A DNA stretch of 64,000 bases. Source: Gnetum montanum (lineage: Eukaryota; Streptophyta; Gnetopsida; Gnetales; Gnetaceae). Made by a program: the position numbers and the translations under genes. Positions 20,586-33,900 of this stretch are shown piece after piece. Location of the stretch: NCBI GenBank assembly GCA_015680685.1, contig MNCI01033500.1:8599-72598 (forward strand), written 5' to 3'. Below the pieces are notes generated by a model. It saw nothing but the letters and a program-made list of their open reading frames with translations, was not told the origin of the DNA and did not search any database. Within the stretch, counting starts at the first letter, position 1. Each line of letters begins with the position of its first letter.

Positions 20586-23500
20586 TATAAATCCATGACT
20601 AAAGAACAAAGATGAAATTGAACAATGAAAGAAAATAAATATGTAAATATAAAATTTTGTTAAACACATATGCGAAAAATTTAATCTAACTAGATAGAGA
20701 ATACTGTAAAATGTCTACTGAAAATTTTGTAAAGAATAAGAGAGTTAAATAAATTACAAACCTAAATCACCATAAATATATGATCAATAGTGTATTAAAG
20801 GTTTAGCACATGCAAAATCCATAAATTCAAAAACTAGAAAAAAGTAAAATAATGTTTAACACAATGTTGAAATGTGTAATACATAAATAGACAAAGCTAA
20901 TATATGAAAGTATAACATCATAAACAATATTAGAAATAACTCACCAAATCATCCAAGATCTCCAATATTCAACTAATCTGATTAGTGTATAATAAAATGG
21001 ATTATCAATATAAAACAAAATGAGAAACCTTGGCACCATCTCCAATGGAAGAATAAAAAAATCTCATGGGAGTTGGAGCATTCCTATCTTGCAATACATG
21101 TTAGCTTACAAACATATAAACAAGAAAATAAATGTACAACCAAAATCCAACCATCAAACATCATTAAAATCAAGAATTTCCAACTCCAATCATTATCACA
21201 AACAAAGAGGCTAGCATGTGCTACACTTAGTATCAAAAGTATGTCAAGTTGTCATTTGTACTTTACCAAATTTCAAAACCAAAATGTATCCAAACCAATA
21301 TCAAACTATCATGCATGTGGACTTATGATTAGTCTCAAAATAAATAAGAAGAGTCTCTAAGACTTCCTTCATACATTCCAAAATATTGATGCTAGAGGCA
21401 TCTAATAGGACTTATACCTAATGTTATAGAGGTATCAAATAAAACAAATTAATGAGTTATGAAATAATCCTCTCATGTAGGATGGTTTCTACAATGAAAT
21501 TGACATTGATGCATCCCATTTTCAATCAAATGNATATATTAGCATGAAGCTTAAATAAATCATATGAAACTTCATCATGGACAAGGAACCAAACCCAACA
21601 TTCAAAGAGACTTCACATATCTAAAGCAATATCCAAAGACATTAATTGATATAAAAATGGAAACCCTTAATCACCTCTTTCAAGTAAACTGATTAAATCA
21701 TAAAAAGAAGAAGACCATAATCTTCAACAATAAATAACCACATAAGGATCAATACTCAAATCACATAGTAACCATTTATGCAAGTAGGATGTTCTAAATT
21801 TCAAAAACCCAATGAGAAGATAAACAAGCTCAAATCATAGAAGAATGCATTTAATAAGAATTTGAAAGATCAAAATGATAACATAAGGTTCAAGATATCT
21901 TATGAGAAAACCCACAAATTAAGCAAGGTTTAGTCCAAGAAATACTTTCTCATGCAAAGAAAATATCCAATAATTAAGGATCTAAAAGAGAATACATTAT
22001 ATGTAACAAAGGAAGAAAATTCAATAGGGTAATAAGAAGTTCTAGGGTTGAGAAAACCAACCAAGCTTAATTGCAGGACCAAAATTCACATGGAATGAAC
22101 TTATTGAAATGCTAGGCTTGTAGGGGAAATGTCTTTGAAATAGAAGATGTTTAGGAGGAGATATCTATGTCCTACAAGAGACATCTATAGAAGGAAAGAG
22201 ACATCTTGATTAGGACATAAATGTCAATGGGGCAAGATTTTAGGACTAGAGGAGATGTTTATAATGGATAGGAGACATGTTGCTTAGGGTAGGAAAATCT
22301 TCAAGGTGACATCTACACTAGATAAGAGATGTCTTGGGCAAGGTAGAGATGTCTTCTTAGGTGACTAGGCTTTCGAGGAAGACATGTCTTTGAGAATAAA
22401 GATGTCTTAATTGAATTGGAAAATGTTGAGGTTCATCTTGAAAGAGACCAAATCAATGAAAAGCATTAAGAGAACTATAGGTAAGGAATCTAGCAATCTA
22501 AGAACAAGAACTAATTTGGAACAATAATAATCTATTGGTAGTATCAATGTGAAAATCTCAAAATTGACATAAATAAAGGATTGAAATATCATGATGAAGA
22601 GAATTATACTCACATGAATAATAGAATAACATAAATAATAAAAAATAATTTAATTGGAATCATTACAAAAACTGAGAAATAGCTATATCACATTAACAAG
22701 ATCTTAGGCTTGATAAAGGAAGAAAAATAAGTCAAGATAAGATAGTGATAATGAATACAAATCCAAAGATTCCCAAATTGTCTATTAAATAAACCAAATC
22801 CACATTATCTCTTTGTCTAGATCATAGATAACACATGATAAGAAGTACAATAATTCTAATCATTTAAACATAAATGAAAATGATCCAATAAATAGAAAAC
22901 CTTATTTCCCTAAGAAAATTTGCTATTAATTCTCACAAAACCCATGCCTAAAATTAAAGAAAATAGTAATACTAACAATCATGAATTATATATACACTAA
23001 TATTTTATACCAACATTTCAAGACAATCAAAACAATACCTAGCATTCTACTAACATCATAAAAAAATGGAATTTAATATCACTAAATTTGTCTTATGAAT
23101 GGACACTATCCTACAAATCTAAATAGAAAATGATCCAAGATTAATCATCTCCAAATCTACATGAAGAAATCCACATGAGAAGAGAGCAACACCATAATGA
23201 TTCAATTAACAACATAACCAATCCAAAATCTACTAGCACCTCCAGTAGCTTAAATCTCTCATAGTACCTCTCTGATGTATTCTCAAAACCATCAAGGTGT
23301 GTGGAATGAAATGGTTATGGAAGTTTTAATAGAAGATTAACAAAACCATAAAAAGGAAAAAATCATTCCATTACCAAATAAGAGTTAAACTAAAATAATA
23401 TTTCCATTACCTCTCCTACCACACATGTAACTTCCTCAACTCTCACATAACATCTATGTATATAAAAATAGTCAATAAAGCATATGGTAATAATTCACTA

Positions 23501-23926
23501 TTAGAAAATATCCTAATAAACCTCCTAAAATAAAACTATAACTAATTAAATTTAATATGACACAAAATTCTACCATCATAACATAAAAAAGAAGGTCATA
23601 ACATATATTCTATAGAATATCAAGCAAACCATAGATCATCAACCATGTCATGCTTTCAATAAAACCTCTTATGAAATCCTTTCACACTCAACAATAGGAT
23701 TAATGGACATCTATTAAATGGTATACATATATATATATATACACCAAAAGATACATATCAACATTATTTCAGACATGCATCTAAAAGCTTATTAACATGA
23801 AATATTAATTGCTTAATCATAAGATATATCAAATCAATAACATGCATGACACACCCCTAGGAACAAGCAACATAGTCTTGATACAATATCATGTGTACTA
23901 AGGATACCAAAATGTTGGGTGTTACA
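20586..23926 (-). mobile_element. Element D 3' LTR, about 3.3 kb, inverted
   Basis: On the minus strand it starts TGTAACACCCAACATTTTGG at 23,926 and aligns throughout with the C LTRs. One clear block is CTCCAACTCCCATGAGAT..GGTGCCAAGGTTTCTCA (about 21,020-21,085), matching 28,966-29,017. Another is the AGATGTCT-rich segment (22,140-22,410), matching 26,455-26,830. The low-coordinate end is blurred; TATAAATCC at 20,586 is the best match to the expected GGATGTTACA end. A single N lies at 21,533, and a short (AT)n run lies at 23,729-23,742. Confidence 0.75.
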
Positions 23927-23941
23927 TCCTCTTCTCCTTAA
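23927..23941 (-). other. Element D polypurine tract
   Basis: On the minus strand AAGGAGAAGAGGA directly precedes the LTR start TGTAACACCC. This is the expected plus-strand priming site and fixes the LTR boundary. Confidence 0.7.
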
Positions 23942-24975
23942 GAATATTCCTTTCGAAGGATCTCAAGATGGGAAGAAGTAAAATAGAATCAATCTCCCAA
24001 GTAGCCTCTTGATAAACATCATAGCACCACAAGATCTTCATCATGGGCACTAACCTACCATGCAATTGATGTCCTATCCCATCCAAAATCCTACACTTCA
24101 CATATGAGGCATCAACTTTAAGCTATAGCTTAGTTCAATTGATAATATGACTACTATTAGAACATACTTCCATAGCATGAAGATATGAAACATATCATGT
24201 ATGCTTGAAAGCTATGGAGGTAAACCATTATGATACATCACCTCTCTTATATGTTGAATAATATTTAAAAATATAATCTAATGAAGTTCAAGCATTTTTC
24301 AAACAAAAATATGTCAAGTCTTTCACTAAAGAAACATGGACAAACATCTTATCATGAATTGTAGAATCGAGACATCTCCCCCTATAGTTCACATAGCTTA
24401 CCTAAAAATCCTAAGCTAATTTAAGGGGCTCATAAATCTTCCTAGTCTACTTAGTCATCCTCATTATAACATCTAAATTGATACACACCCTATCCTTGAT
24501 TGAATCCCAAGACAGGGAAGTCCTACAAAGTCTCCCATATAAAACGTTATACAATGTTGCCTTTACACTTGTATGATAGTCGTTAATATAGGAAAACTCT
24601 ATTAACGGTAATAGACTATTTCAACTATCTAAAAAATGTAAAGCATAAGGTTAAAGCATGTTCTCCATCACTTGGTTGATGCTCTCAACTTGACCATTGA
24701 TTTATGGATGATAAGATAAACTCATATTCAACCTAGCACACATGTCATTCATAAATTCATATTAAAATCAAAAAGTAAATATGGCATCATGATTTGAGAT
24801 AATCTTGGGAGTAATTTCATGCAATCATATGATCTTAGAGATGAATAAATACATAACATATTTTGCATAGGTTGAAGTCTTCATAGTTGAGAAATGAGTT
24901 GACTTGGTTAATAGGTCAAAAACAATAAGGATGGTGGCCTTTTACCCCTAGTGTGAGATAAAATGGTAATGAAAT
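23942..24975 (-). pseudogene. Element D integrase core (second half) and chromodomain-like end
   Basis: On the minus strand the fragments read KIISNHDAIFTF (family SDRDxRFTS, the catalytic Asp changed to Asn), ARLNMSLSYHP-stop-INGQVE (family LxFSSAYHPQTDGQTER), and YNVLYGRLCRTSLSWD. Later comes the C-terminal FHVSMLWKYV, then ATWEIDSILLLPIL, which matches the EATWExExxMRxxYPxLF end of Tekay-type elements. Multiple stops and frameshifts are present. This part is separated from the first half by element C. Confidence 0.82.
24971..24975. repeat. Target-site duplication, left copy (GAAAT)
   Basis: GAAAT ends the element D integrase sequence just before C's LTR starts TATAAAAAC. It is repeated at 37,558-37,562. 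Removing C plus one copy restores a continuous D integrase reading. Confidence 0.88.
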
Positions 24976-26449
24976 TATAAAAACTTGTATTTTTTTGGTA
25001 TCCTTGGTACATATAATCTTTATAGGGTTGTGATTCTTGTGCTTGTGTACGTGTTTTATGCATGTTATTGGCTCAATTTATCTTACGGTTATTTATAGAG
25101 GTTTTATGATGATGATGAACTTTGAGATGCTTGGCTATATTAATGATATTATGTATATTTATATTTATATATTTAATTACCATTAGTAGATGTACACTAA
25201 TCCCATTGTTGAGTATGCTAGGATTTCATGTGGATTGGTTGGAAGTATGGCATGAATGATTTATTTAATTCTATAGACTATCTTTTTATGATTGTATCTA
25301 TGATGTAGTGTTGGTGCATGCATGTTTGATATTTAAATAATTAGTTTACCTTTTTTATATTTTGAGAATCTTATTAGGATATTTTGGGTATAGTGGATAT
25401 GTTGAAATTTTTTTAATGGATTAATTAAGTATGTGTGAAAGTTACATACGATTATAAGAAATTACTTGTGTAATGAATAGGATTAGTGGAAATATCTTTT
25501 TAGTTTTATGTTTCTTTTGGAAATTTTTTTTTTTTCAATTTCATGATTTTGGTTAATCTTCATTAAAAATTTTGTGGTTCATTCTTTCCATACACTTTGA
25601 CAATTTGTAAGAGCTGTTGTGGGAGTTTGGAGCTAGTGGGGGTGTGTTGGATTATGGATTAGTTGTGCTAATTACTTGGATCCTTATTTTTTATTCCTTT
25701 TTTGTAGTTTTCTTCATGTAGATTCAAAGGTGAATAATCTTAGATCCTTTTACACTTATATTTTTTTGTGCACATTCATGGAATGGGTATTGTTTATTAT
25801 TTCATATTATTATGATTTTCATTTTGGTTGATGGGTATTGATTTGAATGTTTAGAATGTTGATTTAATAGATTTTTTGTGTGTAAATGATGATAATGTTG
25901 TTGTTTCTATTGATATTGATTATGGATTTTGTAAGAATTTTTTCAACAATTATGTGGGACTAGATTTTGTGTTTTGAGAGCTCTTTTAAATTTCATTTAA
26001 GTATCTAGAGATAGTGTAATTTCTATTAGTTTTATCTTGTAGTTGGAGAGATGTGATTGGCTCCGTTTAGTGAATAGTTTGGATAGTTGGTATTTTCTTT
26101 CATCTTTAAAAATTTTCTTAGATTTGTTTTTCTTTTTCTTTGATTCTAAAATCTTATCATGAGTTTTGAAATTTCCTATTTTTTTATGATGGTTTAATCT
26201 AATTTGTTTCCCAATATTATGTCATACTCTTGATCAGATAAATTTGGCTCTTTCATTTTTAGATTTTTAGATTTCATGTGTATCAATTATAACTTTCTTC
26301 ATTGGTTCCGTCTTGGGATTACTTTTGTTCTTTGTTGATTCTTGTTCCTAGATTATTGATCTCTTACCTATGGTTTCCCTACCCCTTTCACATCTTTTAG
26401 GAGTTTCCTACCTAATTTCTAGCCTTTCCCTACTCAAACCAGATGATCC

Positions 26450-26830
26450 TAGCCTCTGTAAGACATCCCTTCCATGTGCTAAGACTTCTAGAAAAATGTC
26501 TCACCCATGACCAAGACATCCCATCTTCACTTAAGATGTATCATCCTATTCTAAAATGTTTATATTCAGACATTTTCACCTAACTTGAGACATATCCTTT
26601 GAAACTAAGATGTCTCTTCTTCTTCTACTATGTCTTTCATGAGATGTCCTACTGTTGACAAAGACATCTCCTAGCTTTCTAAGATATTCCATCTTGCCCT
26701 AAGATGTCTCCCTAAGACATATTCTCATCACCAAAGATTTCTCCAGCACTTTGTAGATGTTTCTTCATACCCCCAAACATCTCCTTCAAACATCTCTTAT
26801 TTTTCAAGATGCCTCTCTTGCAAGCCCAAA
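26450..26830 (+). repeat. AGACATCT-motif cluster inside the C 5' LTR
   Basis: A dozen or so variants of AGACATCTC or AAGATGTCTC occur at irregular spacing. The same cluster is in the C 3' LTR (35,385-35,720) and, inverted, in the D LTR (22,140-22,410). The motif and its complement (AGATGTCT) are both used, so it reads similarly on either strand. Confidence 0.75.
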
Positions 26831-27104
26831 TTTATCATAAATTTAGATTTTATGAATTTTTCTTCTATTTGGTCAAGAACATGATTCTCTTGATATCTAA
26901 TCTTCCTAAAATTTAGATGAATCTTTAATAATTATTGACTTAACATTGATCTTCTTTGGATCTTCAATTTTTGAATAATTTTCTTACTTGGTTGATATTG
27001 ATTAGCTTGAACCTTGGTAAATTTGTATAATCTTCTTATTTTATTGTTATCATAATCTCTACTTTTTTTGACCTTCTAGGTCTTTGCTATATGTGATTTC
27101 CCTT

Positions 27105-28001
27105 AACATCTAGTGTGAAGATGGACCCAACACACCAAATTAAAGTCAAATCCTATAAAATTATCATAAGAACATACAACTAAAAATAATAAAAGAAATA
27201 CAACTCTTTATTCTTTCTTAAAAAATATGAAGATTCATACAAATGATAAAAGCAAACATTCCAAAAATATAAAACACTTAAGATCCCTACAATCACACTT
27301 CTCTCACATAAGACATAAGCCAAACCACAATGGCTTTCTTAACCTCTCCACACAATGGCCAATAATGGATCATAAATAAGAAGAAAAAGAGTACTTAAGA
27401 TAAGATTCACACTTTTTATTCCAAGACACTTTTTTGAGGCTCTCTTACCTTACTTTTAAGAGTAGTGTTCTCTCTTAGGACTAGTCTCCTTACTTGAGAC
27501 TAATCTTCTCTCTTCCTACCCTACCCAAACTCAAGCCTTTGATGGCTTCCTATAGATTTCCAAGTGTTATTTCATCTTTTCTCCTACAATTTAATTTACA
27601 GTCCATTGGAATTTGTATAAGATATCTTTCGAGAATAGGAGACATATTTCCTAAGTGCAAACATGACAGAGAAGATATCTTATATCTAGTGGAGATGTCT
27701 TTCATGTTGAGGATACATATATACTTTAGGAGAGATATCTATCATGTGGAGGAGATGTTTATCATGCATGGAAGACATATATACTATAGGAGAGGTGTCT
27801 CTCCTATTAGGACTAAAAATAAAGATGCTTAGTTTAAGGTTTGAAAATTCTAGATGCCCTAAAATAAGTTTTCATTGATCTTGGAATCTCTTGAGCTAAT
27901 CAAAATAATTCTAAAATACCTTCAAACATGCCAAAACTCTATGAAAATATCCAATCATTGGAGAGATGTCACATTTTTCTATTTTATATTCGCATCAACA
28001 T
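27105..28001. mobile_element. 887-bp insertion in the C 5' LTR, AACAT-flanked
   Basis: The insert 27,110-27,996 lies between two copies of AACAT (27,105-27,109 and 27,997-28,001). The 3' LTR of C has the empty site with a single AACAT at 36,011-36,015. The insert starts CTAGTGTGAAG and ends TTCGCATC, without matching TG..CA or clear inverted termini, so its class is unknown. It contains GGAGATGTCT-type motifs (27,640-27,810) like those in the host LTR, and an open frame of 112 codons (27,494-27,832) that I consider accidental. It inserted after C. Confidence 0.75.
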
Positions 28002-29389
28002 GATTGTTTTAGTCTTCTTTTTTGGATCTTAAGTTTTGTTGCATCATGTTGGATTAGTTGACATTTCATGGTTTGAGCATTAAGCCTTATGTGATTATTG
28101 GTTATTTGTAATTTCGATTTCTCTGTTGTTCAAGATAGATTATTTTTTTGGAATTTATGGTCATTTTTCCCCTTCTTTAATTTTATTGACATCTTGGGAT
28201 TTTGATGAGATGTGTGAGATTTTTTGGAAGTTGAATTTTGACTCCTTTTGATGCTGGAATTTCCATGTGATTCATTTGGGTTTAATGATGGTATGATTTA
28301 ACTTGGACTAGTATCCTTTTGAGGATTCCTTGAACTATTGAATATTATTGATGAGATGGATTCCTTTAGTTCCATGTTATTTTTGACCTCCACTATTAGT
28401 ATGAATGTCATGTTCATATGTTTGTTGATTTTTTAGATGTTGAAGCTAGCATTGAATTTGTGTGGCTAGTTGGAGATGGGCTTTCTAGAGATGGTTTGAT
28501 GATTGACCCTCACTAGGATACATTAGTGTGACTTTCATTGTAGGCCTCATCCTATACAAGAGAATGATTCCATGGTTCATTCATTTTTTTTATTCAATAC
28601 CTCCAAAACATTAGAGATAACTTCCTAGATGACATCTCTAGCACTAGTATGTTTGGGAAACATTGGAAGTAATGTCATGGGTGATGCTTCACATTTCATA
28701 TGAAACTAATAATAAATATAAACACTTGGTAATTTGATATTTTATTTGAATATGTTTTGGTTTTGGCATTTGGAAAGTACACATGACAACATGATATACA
28801 TTTGACACTGATTGTGGTGCATGCTAGCCTCCTTGTTTATGATGATGGTTGGAGATGACAATCCTTGATTTTGGCATTGTTTGATGAATAGATGTTGGTT
28901 ATAAATTGTATGCATATTTGGATTTCTAGGGCTAATATATTTTTTGAGTTAGTTGTGCTCCTTCTAACTCCCATGAGATCTATCCATTCATTGATTAGAA
29001 ATGATGCCAAGGTTTCTTACTCAGTTTTATATTAATAATCCCTTTTATTTTTAGGTTGATTAGATTGGAAGGAGATGGGAGATTTGGATGGTTTACTGAG
29101 TAGTTTTAGTATGATGGTTTTATATTCCTAGTTTAAAGCTATGGATATTTGTGTATTTAGCATTTCAGCATTGTGTAGACATTATCTCTCTTTTCGTAGT
29201 CTTGGCATATGAATAGATATATGATTAAGATCTTTGATATTATGATGATTATATTTTTATCCTAGAGATTTATAATTGTAGTATATATGTTTTTCTCTTT
29301 CTAGTTAGATTNGACTAATAATTTTGTTAAAGATTTTAGCCAACATAATGCTCTTCAACCTTTGCTCTATGAAGGAGGATGTTAAATGC

Positions 29390-29404
29390 TAGTATCAAAG
29401 CATA
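29390..29404 (+). other. Element C primer-binding site, initiator tRNA-Met type
   Basis: TAGTATCAAAGCATA differs by two G-to-A changes from TGGTATCAGAGCATA, the usual site complementary to plant initiator tRNA-Met in Tekay/Del elements. It lies three to four bases after the LTR end. Confidence 0.85.
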
Positions 29405-29689
29405 GGTTGTTTTGATTTACCAATTTTACATAGCTATGTTTGGTGATGGTAGATCCTAGAGGTGGACATGATTATACTAGAAGGATGGATGTTAGGCATA
29501 TCACGCCAATGTTGATACCTAATCCCATCCTTGATTGAAAGGAGAACTTGTTGGTAGATTCCTAAATATATTTGTCACTTTAGGTCCTACTTGAGCACAA
29601 GAGGAGGAGATCATCCTGATAGTTATTACTTATTATCTATTTTAGTTCCTATGTTAGCATATGAACAAGAACTCTAGTTCAATGATGAC

Positions 29690-30560
29690 CTAGGATACTT
29701 TTAGAAGTGATGGCAATGATAGGTAATCTATGGAGAGGAAGCTTATGGAGCAATTTTGTAAGCTAGAATCCCATACATTGGAAGGTAAAGAGGATCCTAC
29801 CATTTTCACTGAGTGGCTTAAAAAGGTCCTTAATATCTTTAAGATGATATGTTCTACTCCTAATCATCAAACTCATTTGATAATTAAGAATTTTGATGGG
29901 ATACTAAATGTTGATGAACTGCTCAAGAGAAGACTCATAATTAGAAAGAGTGTGATGTTCATTAAACCAATTTCCTTAATACTTTCACTACTCATTACAT
30001 TCCTTCGATGTTTGTGGAGTTAAAGGTTGAGGAGTTGTACTACCTCTACTAGGGTAATTGGAGTATGACCAAGTATGATTGCAAGTTCCTAGAGTTGAGA
30101 ATGTATGTATCTCACATATATTTGGATGAAAAATCTAGATCCAACCATTTTATTTATGGTGTTCATCCATCTACTAAGGATCATTTTCTTTCTTTGCATC
30201 TGTAGAGGTATGAAGTTGCTTAATTTTATAGATTAGATATAGAGTATAGTCAGTTAGCTAAAGTAGTGAAATGTAATCAATCTTAGAAGAGGGATCAGAC
30301 CTCTTTTGTTAAGCTTGGTAGATCTTAGAAAACCCAAAGATCTAATTCAAGTGGTCAATTGTAGTAGTCCTAGAGACCTTAGTAGTAGATAGTAGGTGTT
30401 GGAACCACTTGTGAGTCCATTACTTGCCTTTCTTACGAGAAAATTAGGCATGTTTGGAAGAACTATCCTAACTATCACAACTATAAATAATTGAGCCACA
30501 AGAGATTTAATTGTACAAAGGGTTTAGGAGGTGGAGATCATCAGTAGGGGGTAAAACTTG
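29690..30560 (+). pseudogene. Element C gag
   Basis: The open frame 29,730-30,023 reads MERKLMEQFCKLESHTLEGK, then EDPTIFTEWLKKVLNIFKMI, the chromoviral Gag start (P-x-F-x-G-x-x-D-P-x-x-A-x-x-W-L). The downstream part is in several frames. A remnant zinc knuckle at about 30,420-30,465 reads CLSYEKIRHVWKNY, with the second and last Cys changed to Ser/Tyr-type residues. Similarity to D (40,530-39,830, LLRRRLVIGKSMMSI) is clear. It would form the virus-like particle. Confidence 0.78.
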
Positions 30561-30639
30561 GTAGTGGCTAGGGTGGTACCAAAATGCATGCATGTATATG
30601 TGCTTTCATGGATCAACAAGTTGATACATAACCTAATGC

Positions 30640-31010
30640 TATGGTGGAGGCTAGAGGTGTGAGTTTTAATTCAGTAGATTTGGTTCTTCTTTATCTTAGC
30701 ATAATTCATTATTCTATTGATCTATATGTGGTTTTTCATTTGGATTTAGTGGATTAGTATCCCGATCAAGGGCTTTCCATTAGCTTAATTAATGATTATG
30801 TGCTTGATGTGGGCCAAGTATACATGTCTATATCCTTGGTAACTTAAAACACAATTTGTTTTAGTGATCTCTACATCATGAAGCTACGGAACTATGATGT
30901 TATCTTGGTTATGGATTAGTTGTCTTGCTATCAATGCAACTTAGACTATTTTCATAAGGTACTTTCCTTGGTGATAAATGATGATGTTCAGATAGTACAT
31001 ACTCAGCCTT
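30640..31010 (+). pseudogene. Element C protease remnant
   Basis: The aspartic active site is not readable. The family's downstream segment survives as NYDVILVMD-stop-LSCYQCNLDYFHKVLSL, which corresponds to DVILGMDWLxxYxAxIDCxxKxVxF in Tekay-type proteases. D shows the same segment better preserved (HDIILGMDFLSHYQGNLNY, 39,400-39,480). Confidence 0.7.
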
Positions 31011-31021
31011 AGAAGGTCAAG

Positions 31022-31790
31022 TTGGATCTTTATTCTTCAAAATATTTTCACTATTTGGTGTTAAAAGGCCATTCTTATTATGTTATCTCAATGAGTAAGC
31101 TTCCTTTGTTACTAGAGATTGATCAAATCCAAGTTGATCATGAGTTTTCTAATGACTTTTATTCTCAGTTACATAGTTTACCTTTAAAATGTGACGTTAA
31201 GTTTGAGATTTTTCTTAAACTTACTATAAAACCTCTCTCCAAGGTTTCACATAGGATGTCCCTTGTTGAGTTTGAGATTTATATTTTGAATTTTTTTGAT
31301 AAGGATTCGATTCATCTTAGTGTGTCTTCTTGGGATGCCCCTATCCTCTTTGTAAAGAAGAAGGGGGGTAGTATGAGGTTATTCATTAATTGTCAATAGT
31401 TGAACCAAGAGATAGTGAAGAAAAAGTATCCTTTGTTGTGCATAGATGATTTTTTCAATAAATTTAGAAAATCTCTAGTATTTTCTAAGATTTATTTGAA
31501 GTTATGATATGATCAAGTTTGCATCAAGGATGAGGATGTTTTCAAGATAGCCTTCAGAACATGGTATGGATATTATGTGTTTTTTTGTTTTATCATTTTG
31601 GCTCACTAATGCTCCTATAGTATTTATACACCTCACAAACAATGTCATGAGACCATACCTAGACTATTTTATTACCATGTTTATTGATGATATTGTGATA
31701 TACTCTTCATCTAAGGTGTTGCATTAGCAACACCTAAAGATAATTTTATAGGTTCTTAGAGAGCATCAATTATTTGTCCAACCTTCTAAA
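31022..31790 (+). pseudogene. Element C reverse transcriptase
   Basis: The open frame 31,022-31,399 carries FSNDFYSQLHSLPLKCDVKF (family F-x-D-V-F-P-x-x-L-P-P-x-R-x-x-x-F), APILFVKKKGGSMRLFINCQ (family [20 protein letters not shown]) and a stop. Next come AFRTWYGYYVF and the catalytic segment FITMFIDDIVIYSSS at about 31,668-31,712, with both Asp of the FIDD box intact. Frameshifts occur between blocks. This RT box is the least damaged catalytic site in the window. Confidence 0.88.
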
Positions 31791-32460
31791 TTTTCCTTTT
31801 GATGCTATAACATTTAGTTCATAGTACATTTTGTTTTGAAGGTTAGTGTAGTGATGGACCTGGCTAAGTTATAAGTTATTCAAGATTGGTTAATTCTTGA
31901 GGATGTTGTGGGGGGTTTCCAATTTTCTTGAGTTGGAAGGCTATTACAAGGGATTTTTCAATATCTTTTCTTGCATCACTTCACCTCTCATGCAGATATT
32001 ATAGAAGGATATTAGTTTCTTGTGAGACCTACATTATTAAGCTCTCTTTTAATCTCGACTCTTCTTTTAATCTTACCTACCCTAGGTAAATCATTTGACA
32101 TTTGGATTAATGCATCAAGTGATGGTTATAGATGTGTTCTAATGCAAAAGGGTAAAGTGATAGCATATGTCTTATAATAGATTAGGCCTCATGATATGTG
32201 CTATCCTACTCATGACTTGGAGTTGCAAGCAATGGTATTTACCTTTAAGGTTGGGCACCACTACTTGTTTGGAGAGTAGTTGATGATTTGGATGGATCAC
32301 AAAAAATTGTAGTATTTGATGAATCAACTTCATATAAGCTTACATTAGATGATTTGGGTTGAAATAATTTTAGATTTTAATTTTACCATCTAGTATTAGA
32401 TAGAAAAAGGAAGTGTTGTTTCAGATGCCTTGAGCCATATGTTTGGTAAGATCCATAGTT
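31791..32460 (+). pseudogene. Element C RNase H domain
   Basis: It reads DIWINASSDGYRCVLMQKGKVIAYV (family VYxDASxxGLGCVLMQxGxVIAYASRQL, the first Asp changed to Asn), then RPHDMCYPTHDLELQAMVF with the catalytic Glu kept, HHYLFGE, MDHKKL-stop-YLMNQ, and DALSHMFG at the end. Four or more stops are present. Confidence 0.82.
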
Positions 32461-33890
32461 TCATGTTCCAATTTGATGTGGTTAGAGAGATTTGTGTAGA
32501 GTAGTAGCATGATCCTTTGTGTGAGGAACTTAGACATTCCAATGATTCTTCTATAATAGTTGATACTCTTGGGTTACTTTATCATGAGAAATAGGTGCAT
32601 GTGCTAGATTTCTTATAGTAGTGTCTATTGAAGAAGGCTCATCTCAGTTGGCTTTAGATGCATTTGGGTAGTAACAAGATATACTAGATGTTGAATAGGT
32701 TATCTTGGTGGCTATTCATGAAGAAGAAGGTTGGAAAATATATGGCTAAGTATCTAATTTTTCAGTAGATCAAACTTGAACATCAAAAATCAAGAAGCTA
32801 CATTTACCCTCACACTATTCTAGAGTAGAAGTGAAAGGTGATCAATATGAATTTCATTATCAGTTTACCTTATACTAGGGATGAAACTGATTCTATCATT
32901 GTTGTTCTTGATCTATTAATTAAGTTAGATAATTTCTTAGCTATGAAAATTTTAACTAGAATGAAGGATTTTATGAAATTGTTCATCTATGAGATTGTAC
33001 AACTACATGGCATTCCTACCAAGATTATCTTGGATCATAATGTCAAATTTACTTATTGATTTTAACATGCATTGATGGACAACCTAGGTACTAGATTGAA
33101 TATGGGTCCAACCTATTATTCAAAAACTAATGGTTAGGTTAAGAGAGTTAATCAAGTATTCAAAGAAATTATTTGATATTTTTCCTTGCAGTTTCTAGAT
33201 AGTTAGGATAGTTTATTACCATTGCTAGATTTTGCATACAATAACAGTTATCAAGCTATTCTTAAGATAACACTATACAAGGTTTTATATGAAAGACCTT
33301 GTAGGACTCTCTCTTTTTTTTAGATGTGATAAAGGATAGACCTTGTATTATCTTAGAAATTGTTTTAAAGATGAAAAAGTAGATTAGAGAGATTCACATG
33401 TAGATTAAGATCATCTAGTGAGCTACATGAACTATAGAAGAAGACCTTTTAATTTTGTAGTTGATGACAATGTGTTTTTTTGTGTATCTTCACTAAAATA
33501 ATTAATGCATTTTAATGAGAAACAAAAAATTTCATCTTATTACATTAGGCCATTTGATGTTTTTCAGTGCATAGGAAAGGTTTTATATCATGTTGGTTTT
33601 TCTCCATAGCTTTCAGGCATGCTTAATGTGTTTCATGTCTCCATGCTATGGAAGTATGTTCTTGATGATAGTCATGTTGTTAATTTGACTAAGGTTGAAC
33701 TTCAGGCTAATGCCTTGTATGTATAGTATCCCATTAGGATTGTGGACTAGATGGAAAAATAACTATATAGTAGGATAGTTCCCATGGTAAAGATCTTTTG
33801 TATCCATCATGATTCTCAAGAGATGACTTGGGTGCTTGAGTCCAATTTACATCCTTTCCATCCTAAGATCCTCTATGAGAATATTATTAA
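32461..33890 (+). pseudogene. Element C integrase and C-terminal region
   Basis: Catalytic-core fragments are VINMNFIISLPYTRDETDSI (family ITMDFVxGLP), with the first catalytic Asp codon changed to AAT at 32,850, GIPTKIILDHNVKFTY (second Asp kept), and MGPTYYSKTNG-stop-VKRVN (family YHPQTDGQxER, around the catalytic Glu). The C-terminus has VFHVSMLWKYVLDDSHV and DSQEMTWVLESN, the Tekay-type end (family EATWExE). The last block is followed by a short GGGGAA purine stretch and the 3' LTR. Confidence 0.85.
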
Positions 33891-33900
33891 TGGGGAATTA

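Larger units (their letters stand above)
24976..29386 (+). mobile_element. Element C 5' LTR, 4.4 kb including an 887-bp insertion
   Basis: It aligns with 33,901-37,557 over its whole length, apart from one extra segment at 27,110-27,996. Clear shared blocks are GGTTTTATGATGATGATGA (25,100), GATTTTGGTTAATCTTCATTAAAAATTTTG (25,545) and the AGACATC-rich segment (26,455-26,830). It ends GGAGGATGTTA next to the primer site. A single N lies at 29,312. Confidence 0.87.

Noticed and set aside
27494-27832. 112-codon frame in the 887-bp insertion
   Set aside because: The second half is built from repeated GGAGACAT/ATATC motifs, with no domain and no partner copy.
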